64,000 nt of DNA from DATGEP01 sp035310125 (GCA_035310125.1 DATGEP010000096.1:9911-73910); one strand, 5' to 3'. Shown: positions 1 through 7,985, numbered from the stretch's first letter. A program made the numbers and translations. The notes: generated by a model not told the origin, from the sequence alone.

Positions 1-2
1 AT

Positions 3-1148
3 CATACGATTTTGCCGTTGGCGACAACGCGCGATAAACGTACGCAAATCATCTGGGGGCTCGCCGATTTCGCGCACCGCTTCGGCCATCCCGCTGAGGG
101 CATGTGGCTCGCGGAGACGGCGGTGGATGAAGAGACGCTGGAAATTCTCGCCGAGCAAGGCGTGAAGTATACGGTGCTGGCGCCGTGGCAGGCCGCAACG
201 CCAGTGGATGCGACAGAGCCGTATACGGTGCGACTGCCGAGCGGGCGCGACATCGTGGTGTTTTTCTACAATGCTCCATTGAGCGGCGGAGTGTCGTTCG
301 ACTGGGACACCACCACCAACGCCGACTCGTTCGCGGCGTCATACCTGCCTGGTCATCTCAACACTGAGAAGTCGGCACGCGGGGAGGATCAGCTTATCGT
401 CGTGGCCACGGATGGCGAGCTGTATGGACACCATAAACCCTGGCGCGACCGCTTCCTCAATCATCTCGTGCGCGAAGGAGCCAGCGCGTTCGGCTTTGAG
501 GTCACTTCGCTGGGGCGCTATCTGCGCGATCACCAGCCGCAGCGCGAAGTAGCGTTGAGGGCGCCGAGCGCATGGAGCTGCTCGCACGGCGTGGCGCGTT
601 GGGGCAGGGGCTGCGAATGTACCGAAGGGGATTCGTCGTGGAAGCCGGCGCTGCGCCATGCGCTCGATACCCTTGCCGCCCGGCTAGACGAGACGTTCGA
701 GCGTGAGACAGCGGGCACGCTCTACGACCCTTGGGCGGCACGCGATGCTTATCTGAGCTTGCGCAATGGCTGGATGAGCGCTGAGGAATACTGGAATCAG
801 CACGGCAAGAACGATGGACACCCGGTTGGCAAGGCTGCTGAGGAGCGTACGCTTCAACTGTTGGAAGCGCAGTATTATGGACAGTGGATGTACACGAGCT
901 GCGGGTTCTTCTTTGAGGACTTGGACCGGATCGAGCCGCGCAACGACATCGCATTCGCGCGAAGGGCGATCAGCCTGGTCTGGCAAGCAACAGGACTCGA
1001 CCTGGAAACTGCGTTCGTGAGGGATCTGGCGGCGGCGAAGAGCTGGCGAACGGGACTCACCGGCGAGGACATGTACGCTCAGCTTCCATCTGTCGCGGCT
1101 GGTTTGCTGCCCAATCCACGCACAACCACGGCTGACCCGGCGGCGTAG
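3..1148 (+). CDS. GH57-like glycoside hydrolase with DUF3536 domain (5' end outside window)
   Basis: The frame is already open at the left edge and begins mid-domain (HTILPLATTRDKRTQ), so the N-terminal part of the gene lies upstream; 381 residues are visible. The conserved GH57/DUF3536 block is clear: WGLADFAHRFG, GMWLAETAVDEETLEIL, then the TDGELYGHH segment and the Cys/Trp motif SAWSCSHGVARWGRGCEC. Family members are cytoplasmic enzymes acting on alpha-glucans and are annotated as alpha-amylase/alpha-mannosidase-like; the substrate here cannot be read from the sequence. The gene ends at TAG, 185 bp before the next start. The TTG at 12 is only an internal Leu codon, not the start. Confidence 0.85.
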   Translation, partial: HTILPLATTRDKRTQIIWGLADFAHRFGHPAEGMWLAETAVDEETLEILAEQGVKYTVLAPWQAATPVDATEPYTVRLPSGRDIVVFFYNAPLSGGVSFDWDTTTNADSFAASYLPGHLNTEKSARGEDQLIVVATDGELYGHHKPWRDRFLNHLVREGASAFGFEVTSLGRYLRDHQPQREVALRAPSAWSCSHGVARWGRGCECTEGDSSWKPALRHALDTLAARLDETFERETAGTLYDPWAARDAYLSLRNGWMSAEEYWNQHGKNDGHPVGKAAEERTLQLLEAQYYGQWMYTSCGFFFEDLDRIEPRNDIAFARRAISLVWQATGLDLETAFVRDLAAAKSWRTGLTGEDMYAQLPSVAAGLLPNPRTTTADPAA

Positions 1149-1266
1149 AGACCTTCACCCTCTCGGTTCATTGGCACGTTTTTGCTCACGCGGCGATGAA
1201 CGGCAGGTCCGCGTTCGTGGCCGCGCGCCCGCGTCCGCTCGTTTAGGAGAAAGAACGTGCGTGGCA

Positions 1267-1272
1267 TATAAT
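1267..1272 (+). promoter_or_regulatory. -10 box TATAAT overlapping the most upstream ATG of the next gene
   Basis: A perfect TATAAT sits at 1267-1272 and shares bases with the ATG at 1271. The -35 is weak (TTAGGA near 1243, 18-bp spacer). If this is a promoter, transcription starts near 1279 and translation must use a later codon; ATG 1334 has GAGG 8 bases upstream. Confidence 0.4.
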
Positions 1273-1333
1273 GTGGGGAAGATTCCGCCGTGACAAAGCA
1301 GGCAGAGCGCGGCGCGAAAGTGAGGCAGCACAT

Positions 1334-2743
1334 ATGCGGCAGATAGAACAGGACGGCGAGCACATTTGGCTGCGGCAATCCGTCACCTTCACTGCCAACG
1401 GGCAGACCCGCACCGTCGAAATCGCGATCCCGCTGCGTCCCGGCGCGCCTCCCGAAGAAATCGAGCGGCTGCTGGCGGAGGCCGACGCAGGCATGTGGCG
1501 CATTTCGCAGCGCCTCGATAGTCACGTCGCCGCCCTGTTGAATGGCGCCGGGTCGGCGGCGAGTATCCCCAACCAGGCGCCCGTCTCGTCCACCGCTGCC
1601 GTCGCGGAAGCGCCGCGCCCGCCCACGCCCGCAGCGCCGTCACGCCCCACTGCCCATACAGAGCGCCCAGCGCAGCCCGCCGCACCAGTGCGCCCCGCTG
1701 CCCATCCCGCTAGCCCCCCATCGCGCCCATCACCGGAGCCAGCCGTTGCGTCCACGCGCCCCCGTCCCAACAGTCCCCCGGTCGAGCCTGCGCTCACCGC
1801 TGCCTCTACCAAATCAGCACCCGCGGGCAGCGAGCTTTCTCGCAAAGATTTTCTATCCGCTGCCGCCGAGCTGGGTCTCAATGCCAAACAGGTGATGGAG
1901 CGGCTAGGTGTCCGCACGCTGGAGGGCCTCAATTTACGCGAAGCGCTGGAAGCTCTCCGCCGCCAACTGCTCCGCGACGGCGACGCTGCTCCCGATCCCA
2001 TTCCAGCCGCCGCGCCGAGCGCCCCAGGGCCGGAAGCCTCCTCGCCACGCTACTTCGAGGAGGAGGATGGTGATTACGAAGTTACCTTCACGATGGATGG
2101 CGACGACGCTCTTGCCGAGGAGCTTGACGCATACGAAGCCGCTCGCCCGGCCAGCGGAGCATCCGCTGAAGCGGCCGACGACCTGGAGGATCCCGACACC
2201 CTGAGCGACCTTGATCTGGATGATGTGCCCGACTTTGGCCCCCCGCCCTCCGCCGCGCATGCTTCCCATGCGGCCCATGCGCCTGCCCGCCGCAATGCTT
2301 CAGCGAAGCCCGCGCCGGCTCCATCCGCTGCGCCCGCCGCCCCTCTTGCCCAAGCGGGAGGGATCGAGCCAGCTACCTCATCCGCGGCGCAGCGTGTGGC
2401 GCAGCTTCGCGCTATTCGGGGCGGTGGCGCTCCAACCACACACCAGCGCTCGGCCTATCGCAACGTCGTCGTCAGTGAGCTTGGCGAGCCGGAGGCCATC
2501 GCGCTGATTCGTGGAATCTGGCGCGTCAATCCAGAGCGGTTGGGACCCGACCAGCTCGACGCGCTCATCAGCTGGGGCAAGCAGGATATCTTCGCCGAAG
2601 AGGCCGCCAGCGTGCTCGCCGCGCTCCGGACCGCGCGCCAGCAAGCCACAGCAGAAGATGCTTCCACATCCGAGGTGACGCCGCAGCCCACGCCGCGCAG
2701 CCGCGCGCCACAGCCGCCGCGCGCCCCCTCAGGAGGCCGCTGA
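1334..2743 (+). CDS. Hypothetical Pro/Ala-rich linker protein with three small conserved blocks
   Basis: I do not recognise the family. From ATG 1334 it is 469 residues; the frame also permits ATG 1271, but that codon lies on a TATAAT box. Three folded-looking islands are separated by Pro/Ala/Ser-rich linkers: an N-terminal amphipathic block (EQDGEHIWLRQSVTF to RLDSHVAALLNG), a helical block like a short HTH or coiled segment (SRKDFLSAAAELGLNAKQVM), and a C-terminal helical block (EPEAIALIRGIWRVNPERL). Acidic stretches lie between blocks two and three. There is no signal peptide or membrane segment. Its stop TGA overlaps the rsmD start by one base, so the two are probably translationally coupled. 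Function unknown. Confidence 0.7.
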   Translation: MRQIEQDGEHIWLRQSVTFTANGQTRTVEIAIPLRPGAPPEEIERLLAEADAGMWRISQRLDSHVAALLNGAGSAASIPNQAPVSSTAAVAEAPRPPTPAAPSRPTAHTERPAQPAAPVRPAAHPASPPSRPSPEPAVASTRPRPNSPPVEPALTAASTKSAPAGSELSRKDFLSAAAELGLNAKQVMERLGVRTLEGLNLREALEALRRQLLRDGDAAPDPIPAAAPSAPGPEASSPRYFEEEDGDYEVTFTMDGDDALAEELDAYEAARPASGASAEAADDLEDPDTLSDLDLDDVPDFGPPPSAAHASHAAHAPARRNASAKPAPAPSAAPAAPLAQAGGIEPATSSAAQRVAQLRAIRGGGAPTTHQRSAYRNVVVSELGEPEAIALIRGIWRVNPERLGPDQLDALISWGKQDIFAEEAASVLAALRTARQQATAEDASTSEVTPQPTPRSRAPQPPRAPSGGR

Positions 2744-3375
2744 TGCGTGTCGTCGCCGGCTCTGCCAGGGGTCGCCAGCTCAAGGGGCCGAAGGGGCCCG
2801 GTACGCGGCCCGTCATGGACCGTGTCAAGACGGCGCTCTTTGACACGCTCGCCCCGCGCATCCGCGACGCCCGCTTTCTTGATCTCTTCGCCGGCACTGG
2901 AGGTATTGGCATCGAGGCTCTCAGCCGTGGCGCCGCCTCCGCCACTTTCATCGAGATTGGCCCCGAAGCCCTTAAGCTCGTCCGCGAAAATCTCGCCAGC
3001 ACCCGCCTCGCGGCCCGCGCCGAGGTCTTGCGTGCCGATGCTTTCGCCTTTCTGGAGAGTGCGCATGCCGCCGCGAGGCGCTATGATATTGTGTATGTGG
3101 CGCCGCCGCAGTATCAGGGCATGGCAGCCCGCGCCGTCGCACGGCTCGATACCGCCCCGCTCACCGAACCTGGCGGCCTCGTCATTGTCCAGATTGACCC
3201 GCGCGAACGCGGCGATCTGGAGCCGCTGACCCTACGCCGGTTACGAGTCAGCGACGAGCGCCGCTATGGCAGCACCCTGCTCGTCTTTTATGAGCACGTC
3301 AACCCGAAGGAGCCGTCCACCGGGCAGGAAATGCATGCCACCGAGCGGCACTGCTCAGGAGCCATCCCATCATGA
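2743..3375 (+). CDS. rsmD: 16S rRNA (guanine(966)-N2)-methyltransferase RsmD
   Basis: RsmD methylates G966 of 16S rRNA in the assembled 30S particle using SAM. The 210-residue protein starts MRVVAGSARGRQLKGPKG with the family's N-terminal TRPVMDRVKTALFDTL block, followed by SAM-binding motif I (LDLFAGTGGIGIEALSRGA) and acidic loop FIEIGPEALKLV. The usual catalytic (D/N)PP(F/Y) motif reads VAPPQYQG: Asp is replaced by Ala and a Gln is inserted before Tyr, which is unusual for an amino-methyltransferase. The start ATG overlaps the preceding stop by one base, and the 3' end overlaps the next ORF by 4 bases, giving a three-gene coupled run. Confidence 0.9.
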   Translation: MRVVAGSARGRQLKGPKGPGTRPVMDRVKTALFDTLAPRIRDARFLDLFAGTGGIGIEALSRGAASATFIEIGPEALKLVRENLASTRLAARAEVLRADAFAFLESAHAAARRYDIVYVAPPQYQGMAARAVARLDTAPLTEPGGLVIVQIDPRERGDLEPLTLRRLRVSDERRYGSTLLVFYEHVNPKEPSTGQEMHATERHCSGAIPS

Positions 3376-3950
3376 TGAACCCAGCGAGTAGATTCTCTTT
3401 CATAGATGAGGGCGAAGCGCTACGCCGTCTTGGCGTAGATCGCGACACTCTGCAAACCTTTGTCCACGAGAAACGCCTGCGCGCCTATCCTGGCGTCGGC
3501 AAGGGCAGCTTTTTCCGCGTTGCCGACGTTGATGCCTTGTTCGCTGAGCTGCATGCCGGTGGTGCCAGTCCTGATCAGGCCGGCGCTGGTGAGGCGCCAC
3601 CTCCCGGCCGCAAGCTCTTCGACCCCGCCTATAAAGTCCACGTTCGCCTGCAAGCCGACCTCAAATGGTATGACCTCGAAGACGACGATCTCAAAGCCTG
3701 GGCGCGCGAGATGACCGCCGACGGCTACGCCCGCCAGCGCACCAATATCACTCGCGTCATTGACAAGCTCCAGCGCATGATTGAGCTGATGGACGAAGCC
3801 GCTGCCGGTTGGAAGACGCTCACTCCACCCCCTCCACCACCCGTCTCAGACCCCGCCAGCTCACGTATCCAGCCCACCATCACCCGCCGCCAGCGCAAAG
3901 CGCTACCCATGGCTGGCCCCAGCATTCCGCCGCCGGGCACACCGGAGTAG
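3372..3950 (+). CDS. Winged-HTH/excisionase-like DNA-binding domain protein, function unknown
   Basis: 192 residues. The N-terminus resembles a MerR/excisionase-type helix-turn-helix (SFIDEGEALRRLGVDRDTLQTF, then a basic wing KRLRAYPGVGKGSFFRVADV). A middle helical domain follows (YKVHVRLQADLKWYDLEDDD) and a Pro-rich tail with a PPPPPP run. No catalytic motif is visible. ATG 3372 and ATG 3375 are both possible starts; the gene overlaps the end of rsmD by 4 bases. It is probably a DNA- or RNA-binding accessory protein co-expressed with rsmD, but no target can be assigned. Confidence 0.6.
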   Translation: MMNPASRFSFIDEGEALRRLGVDRDTLQTFVHEKRLRAYPGVGKGSFFRVADVDALFAELHAGGASPDQAGAGEAPPPGRKLFDPAYKVHVRLQADLKWYDLEDDDLKAWAREMTADGYARQRTNITRVIDKLQRMIELMDEAAAGWKTLTPPPPPPVSDPASSRIQPTITRRQRKALPMAGPSIPPPGTPE

Positions 3951-4002
3951 CACCGGCTCAAGGTACTCTCGCGGTCACAAGATGGCGTGCCGCCAGATGC
4001 CC

Positions 4003-4033
4003 TTGACCTTCCAGCGACGGGAAGGTGTATGCT
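4003..4033 (+). promoter_or_regulatory. MerR-type promoter/operator, CueR-like half-sites, 19-bp spacer
   Basis: -35 TTGACC (4003-4008) and -10 TATGCT (4028-4033) are separated by 19 bp, the over-long spacer typical of MerR-activated promoters. The spacer carries a perfect dyad: ACCTTCC (4006-4012), seven bases, GGAAGGT (4020-4026). Half-sites and geometry are those I know from the E. coli copA/CueR operator. The element lies just upstream of the MerR gene, so it implies autoregulation and fixes the MerR start at ATG 4063 rather than the ATG at 3982. Confidence 0.8.
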
Positions 4034-4062
4034 GCCTTGTGGAAGGAGGCGCGGGCAGCGAT

Positions 4063-4587
4063 ATGTCTACCACCTGGGTTCGCGCGGCGCGCGACGACAC
4101 CGGCAACAGCTCTCGTGGCGCGGAGAACTTGACTATCGGCCGGTTGGCGCGTCTAACCGGGCTGAGCGCCAAGACCATCCGCTACTATGAGGAGATTGGG
4201 TTGTTGCCACGCCCGCCGCGTGGAGTCAACGGCTACCGTCGCTACGGCCCGATAGACGTTAACCGTCTGCACTTGCTCCGGTGCATCAAATTGCTGGGCG
4301 TGCCTCTTTCGCAAGCGAAGCCCCTGCTGGCCGGCGCCTCCGCTGCACGTTGCGCGGACGTGCAGCGCGAGTTGCAGCGGCTCGTGGACGCGCGAGCCTC
4401 CGCACTCGATCGGGAAATCGCCGAGTTACAAGCGTTTCGCGAAAATCTGACGGACTACCAGCGCGTGCTGGCGGCCTGCCATGCTGATGAACGCGCGTCG
4501 TTTAGTGCGTGTGAAGACATGCGCTGCATCGCTCCGTCGAGCGGCGCATGCGTATGCGACGAGGAGCAGAGTCATGTTTGTTGCTAA
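4063..4587 (+). CDS. MerR-family metal-responsive transcriptional regulator (ZntR/CadR/CueR group)
   Basis: 174 residues from ATG 4063, with GGAAGGAGG at 4041-4049. The N-terminal winged HTH is classic MerR (LTIGRLARLTGLSAKTIRYY, then GYRRYGPIDVNRL). A long dimerisation helix begins after Cys97 (SAARCADVQ), the position equivalent to ZntR Cys79, which in known proteins marks divalent-metal sensors (CueR has Ser there). A metal loop follows (C139-H140 to C150) and an extra Cys-rich tail with C155, C163, C165, C173 and C174. It should sense a thiophilic divalent ion (Zn, Cd or Pb) and act on the 19-bp-spacer promoter directly upstream. Its last codons overlap the Cys-rich peptide gene. Confidence 0.9.
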   Translation: MSTTWVRAARDDTGNSSRGAENLTIGRLARLTGLSAKTIRYYEEIGLLPRPPRGVNGYRRYGPIDVNRLHLLRCIKLLGVPLSQAKPLLAGASAARCADVQRELQRLVDARASALDREIAELQAFRENLTDYQRVLAACHADERASFSACEDMRCIAPSSGACVCDEEQSHVCC

Positions 4588-4666
4588 GATGTACGCCGCT
4601 GCAGCCAGTGATCCCTGTGATTGCCCGCCTGATTGTCCTTGTGGATGTGGCGGCACCTGCTGCTAA
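4574..4666 (+). CDS. Tiny Cys-rich metallothionein-like peptide (30 aa)
   Basis: This short reading frame overlaps the last 14 bases of the MerR gene in another frame, suggesting translational coupling. The peptide has an Ala-rich start (MFVAKMYAAAASDP) and then seven cysteines in its last 16 residues in CxC, CxCxC and CC patterns (CDCPPDCPCGCGGTCC). Cys clusters of this kind bind Zn, Cd or Cu(I) in metallothioneins. ATG 4589 is an alternative start leaving 25 residues with all cysteines kept. It is too short for standard gene callers. Position behind a metal-sensing MerR and opposite a CDF exporter supports a metal-buffering role; no known family was identified. Confidence 0.6.
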   Translation: MFVAKMYAAAASDPCDCPPDCPCGCGGTCC

Positions 4667-4684
4667 GGCTGCTAAGCTATGTGG

Positions 4685-4735
4685 CTGACAGGCGAAGGGT
4701 GGCGTGGCGTCGCGTCATCCATCGCCTGTCAGTTT
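4685..4735. terminator. Hairpin between convergent MerR/peptide and CDF genes
   Basis: An 11-bp perfect inverted repeat, CTGACAGGCGA (4685-4695) and TCGCCTGTCAG (4722-4732), is followed by TTTG on the + strand. It lies between convergent genes and overlaps the CDF stop codon, so it may act as a bidirectional terminator. The T-run is short. Confidence 0.5.
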
Positions 4736-5802
4736 GTGTACTCACCATTCGCTTCCGCGCCACATTGTGTGCGCAGATCGCAGTAAATATTGTCGCTTGC
4801 GCCTGGCGGGCACGCGCAAAAGCCCTCATGGCTGCCATGTGCGCTGCTCTCGAACTGGACCGTTGTGTGGGTGATGTGATAGGTGTCACGCAGCATGGCG
4901 CTGATGCCATCCAGTATTGGTGCGCTGCCACTCGGCGGTAAATCGTCAATCACGGCGTGACACGACAGCGCATGCATCCCGCTGGAGATCGTCCAGACGT
5001 GCAAATCATGGATATCACGCACCCCTGGCACGCGGAGCATATCGCGCACGAGCGCTGCCAGCGAGACATCGCGCGGTGTCGCTTCCAGCAGCACATTCAC
5101 CGCCTCGACGATCAATCGGAGCGCTCCTCCCACCACCAGCAGCGCGATCACCACGCTCACCAGCGGGTCTACCCAGCTCGCCCCCGTTACCGCGATTGCG
5201 ATAGCGCCCAGAATGACGCCGATGGAAGCACCAACATCACCAAAGACGTGCAGCGAGGCCGCCCGCGCATTTATGTTCGCTTCGCCCTCACCATGCAATC
5301 CCAGGCCGATGTAGAGGTTCACTCCAATCGCGATCAGCGCCGACACGATCATAATGCCCGGTTGCACCGCATTGGGGTGAGTGAAGCGGCGATACGCCTC
5401 GAACGAGATGACGACGGCAATGACGACGAGCGTGACGCCGTTGGCAAGCGCCGTCAGTATCCCCACACGGTGGTAGCCATACGTGCGGCGAGCATTGGCG
5501 GGCCGCTCGGCCTGTGCCGCGGCGAACCAGGCTAATCCGAGCGCGCCGGCATCCGTCAACACATGCCCGGCGTCCGAGAACAGGGCCAGCGAGTGCGCCA
5601 GCAGGCCCCCTGTACACTCCACCGCGAGGATGAGCAGAGTGAGGAAGAAGCCCAGCCGCAGCTTTTCGCGGGTCAGGTTGTGCGTATGGAGATGCCCGGT
5701 ATGCTCTCCACCGCTGCGCTCGCTCCGTCTTTGGGAGCGAAGCACGCGGCGCATCCCATGCTGCCCGCGCGTGCCGCGCGAGAGATGTGTTGGGATACTC
5801 AT
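4729..5802 (-). CDS. Cation diffusion facilitator (CDF, CzcD/ZitB-like) metal exporter
   Basis: 357 residues with six predicted membrane segments and a cytoplasmic C-terminal domain. CDF proteins exchange Zn2+/Cd2+/Co2+ for protons at the plasma membrane. The zinc-site motifs are intact: SDAGHVLTDAGAL in TM2 and HVFGDVGASIGV in TM5. The His-rich N-terminus (GEHTGHLHTHN) and the C-terminal tail (CACP, IYCDLRTQC) add possible metal ligands, echoing the Cys-rich tails of the MerR protein and the small peptide that converge on it. GGAGAGG lies 10 bases before ATG 5802, and a -10-like TATACT is about 95 bp upstream. No second MerR dyad was found at this promoter. Confidence 0.93.
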   Translation of the reverse strand: MSIPTHLSRGTRGQHGMRRVLRSQRRSERSGGEHTGHLHTHNLTREKLRLGFFLTLLILAVECTGGLLAHSLALFSDAGHVLTDAGALGLAWFAAAQAERPANARRTYGYHRVGILTALANGVTLVVIAVVISFEAYRRFTHPNAVQPGIMIVSALIAIGVNLYIGLGLHGEGEANINARAASLHVFGDVGASIGVILGAIAIAVTGASWVDPLVSVVIALLVVGGALRLIVEAVNVLLEATPRDVSLAALVRDMLRVPGVRDIHDLHVWTISSGMHALSCHAVIDDLPPSGSAPILDGISAMLRDTYHITHTTVQFESSAHGSHEGFCACPPGASDNIYCDLRTQCGAEANGEYTN

Positions 5803-5992
5803 ACGTCCGGTCCTCTCCGGGGATGCCGCCGGTTCCTACTCGCGCTCGGTCCTAGCGCTGCTGGCGTGGGTGCGGTTCCATCGCATCCCTGCTGATAGTA
5901 TAGCATCTACTGGGCCATCTGGCGGCATTCTCGACACAATGATACATGCGCCTCGTCCCACGTACTAGCGTGAAATGAGGCGCATATTGCGA

Positions 5993-7075
5993 TTAGTGAC
6001 CAGTGATGGCGGCGGTGTTGTAGCCGTAGAATGCGAACGGATCAGCCGGCACGTTGTTTTCCAGCACCATAAAGTGCAGGTGCGGTCCGGTGGACCATCC
6101 GGTCGAGCCTTCCAGCCCGATTGTCGCGCCAGGGCCAACGAACGTATGGAGGCTCACCAAGAGCTTCTCCATGTGACCGTAGATAGTGGAGATGCCGTTG
6201 CAGTTGTTGATCTTGACTGACCATCCCAAACCGCCGACGTCCCAGCCAGCCCAGATCACTTCTCCGGCTTGCGCCGCGTGAATGGGGTTGCCTGCCGGCG
6301 CGGCGATATCCACCCCATTGTGATACCACGTAAAGCCGCGTACCCACACGGACCCCGGATTGGGCGAGACAAGCTGATAGGCAGTGAACACCCCGTGACC
6401 ATCTGGTCCGCACGGCTGCTCCGGTACCGGATTGCCGGCCAGTGAAGTCCACGGGCTGTTCCCGTAGGTCGTCGCGCCATACCGACCGCTGCTTGGAATG
6501 TATGAGCCTGGGCGGTAGTCCGCGCCGTAGTAAGGATCGTCTGGAATCTTGTACGCCTTGCCGGCATCAATCTCCTGGCCGGCAAGCATGTTGTTCAATT
6601 CGTAGATGCCACCGATTTGCACGTGAAACTGGGCCGCGATGGATTCGACGCTGTCGCCCGCAGCGGCCACATACCAGTGGAAGCTGGGCTGCCGGTGCCA
6701 GACGACCGCCCCCGAGACGGCCTGGAATGACGTGAGGCCCCCATCCGCTTTTGAGCCGAGCGGAGTGATGGTAAAGAGGCCGGTTACCAGGATGCAGGCC
6801 ATGAGCGCGATCACGGCCAGACGCATTGTGAGCGGGCGCTCGCGCCGTTTGATGAAGGGAGTGCCGTACGAGACGCCGCTGCCTGGAATCACCACCGGGT
6901 CCATCGCGCTCTCGTCGTCCAGTAATGCGGGCAAGCGCGCATCAAGATTGTCCAGCGCCATCAGGTCGCGGCTCGCGCCGTCGTCGTAGCTACCTTCGTC
7001 GTACGCGTTATCATCATCATGCGCGTCGAAGGGTTCGTTTTCGGGATAGTCGCGCGGGGATCTGCCTCGACCCAT
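5993..7075 (-). CDS. Membrane-anchored LysM / M23 metallopeptidase
   Basis: 360 residues: an acidic cytoplasmic N-terminus (about 1-85), one membrane segment (about 88-107, AVIALMACILVTGLFTI), a LysM-like module (WYVAAAGDSVESIAAQF to AYKIPDD) and a C-terminal peptidase M23 domain. The zinc ligands are present as HNGVDIA (HxxxD) and HLHF (HxH), with the conserved GWSTGPHLHF context. Such enzymes cut peptidoglycan cross-bridges, or act as scaffolds, at the outer face of the membrane. GAAGG precedes ATG 7075. It is transcribed away from the TetR cluster. Confidence 0.9.
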   Translation of the reverse strand: MGRGRSPRDYPENEPFDAHDDDNAYDEGSYDDGASRDLMALDNLDARLPALLDDESAMDPVVIPGSGVSYGTPFIKRRERPLTMRLAVIALMACILVTGLFTITPLGSKADGGLTSFQAVSGAVVWHRQPSFHWYVAAAGDSVESIAAQFHVQIGGIYELNNMLAGQEIDAGKAYKIPDDPYYGADYRPGSYIPSSGRYGATTYGNSPWTSLAGNPVPEQPCGPDGHGVFTAYQLVSPNPGSVWVRGFTWYHNGVDIAAPAGNPIHAAQAGEVIWAGWDVGGLGWSVKINNCNGISTIYGHMEKLLVSLHTFVGPGATIGLEGSTGWSTGPHLHFMVLENNVPADPFAFYGYNTAAITGH

Positions 7076-7267
7076 AGTCCACCTTCTGCTATCGCTACCG
7101 CCCTGCGGTAGTTCGTTCCGCGACCCTTACGAGAAGTTACATCTCTTCCACTGTAGCCAGACGCCATCCACCTGTCAACGCCGCGCGCCTGGCGAGGGAC
7201 CATCGTACCAGAAGCCGGGTCGTCGGGACGCACCAGCGTGAGCGTGAGTAGGAGCTCGAACCTCCCC

Positions 7268-7296
7268 TTGACAGCGCGCTCATTGCCATTTATACT
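7268..7296 (+). promoter_or_regulatory. Strong promoter TTGACA-17-TATACT of the TetR gene
   Basis: -35 TTGACA (7268-7273) and -10 TATACT (7291-7296) with a 17-bp spacer, close to consensus. Transcription should start near 7303, just before the putative operator at 7310-7327 and about 38 bases before GTG 7341. Confidence 0.75.
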
Positions 7297-7309
7297 CCCA
7301 CATATATAT

Positions 7310-7327
7310 TGAATGAGTGTTCAGCCA
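7310..7327 (+). promoter_or_regulatory. Putative TetR operator copy 1
   Basis: TGAATGAGTGTTCAGCCA overlaps the expected transcript start of the TetR gene. Its first 14 bases match TGAATGARTGYTCA, which recurs before the ABC gene (7968-7981). It contains the dyad TGAA-N6-TTCA. The position suits autorepression. Confidence 0.55.
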
Positions 7328-7340
7328 GTGAGATAACGCG

Positions 7341-7931
7341 GTGACGACTCCCAACCGGCGCGAGCTGCAAGCGCAAGACCGCCGCAACCAGCTCATCGAG
7401 ACGGCCTTGCGGCTCTTCGCGGAGAAGGGAATGGAGAAAACAACCATCAAAGACATCGCGGAGGCGGCTGGAGTGGCGCAGGGGCTGCTCTATCACTATT
7501 ACCGCAGCAAAGACGACCTGCTGTGGGCGATTGTGGGAAAGTACAATCCCGCCATGGAGATGGGCCAGATCTTTTCTACCGCTGGCGGTCGCCCCGCGCG
7601 CGATGTGCTGCTGGACGCCGCTACTCGTGCGCACGAGCTGCTTACGGAGCGTGGCGGCGCCATGCGCGTCGTGGCGCGAGAGGCGCTCGTGCGCCAGGAC
7701 ATCCAACAGGCGTTTCGTATGGCCCAGGCGATTGCGTTCGGCGTCCTCACGCACTTCTTCGATGCACGCATCGCCACAGGCGAGCTGCGCCCGCACAATC
7801 CCGATGTCTCGGCGCGCATGCTGCTGGGCGCCGTGGTGGCTCTGTACATGACGGGAACGCCCGCGGAGCCGTTTCTGCGGGAGATGGTGGACAATTTGCT
7901 TCAAGGCATCGCGGCTCCGGTAGCGAGCTAG
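7341..7931 (+). CDS. TetR-family transcriptional repressor
   Basis: 196 residues from GTG 7341; no strong Shine-Dalgarno is visible, and an in-frame stop blocks the ATG at 7314. The N-terminal TetR HTH is textbook: RNQLIETALRLFAEKGMEKT, IKDIAEAAGVAQGLLYHYY and SKDDLLWAI. The C-terminal ligand-binding half is variable, as usual. It precedes an ABC efflux system in the same orientation, and related 14-bp sites lie at its own promoter and before the ABC gene, so it most likely represses both and is released by a transported compound. The ligand is unknown. Confidence 0.9.
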   Translation: MTTPNRRELQAQDRRNQLIETALRLFAEKGMEKTTIKDIAEAAGVAQGLLYHYYRSKDDLLWAIVGKYNPAMEMGQIFSTAGGRPARDVLLDAATRAHELLTERGGAMRVVAREALVRQDIQQAFRMAQAIAFGVLTHFFDARIATGELRPHNPDVSARMLLGAVVALYMTGTPAEPFLREMVDNLLQGIAAPVAS

Positions 7932-7967
7932 ATGAGCCGCGAACGAGTATTTTTTTGCGTTGACTGC

Positions 7968-7985
7968 TGAATGAATGCTCACTCA
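7968..7985 (+). promoter_or_regulatory. Putative TetR operator copy 2
   Basis: TGAATGAATGCTCACTCA forms the dyad TGAATGA-N4-TCACTCA and shares TGAATGARTGYTCA with the site at 7310, followed in both copies by GCCA close by. It lies between the TetR stop and the ABC start at 8013. Confidence 0.55.

Noticed and set aside
3982..4062. Longer N-terminus for the MerR protein
   Set aside because: It would be translated from the promoter spacer itself; the -10 box at 4028-4033 shows that transcription starts later.
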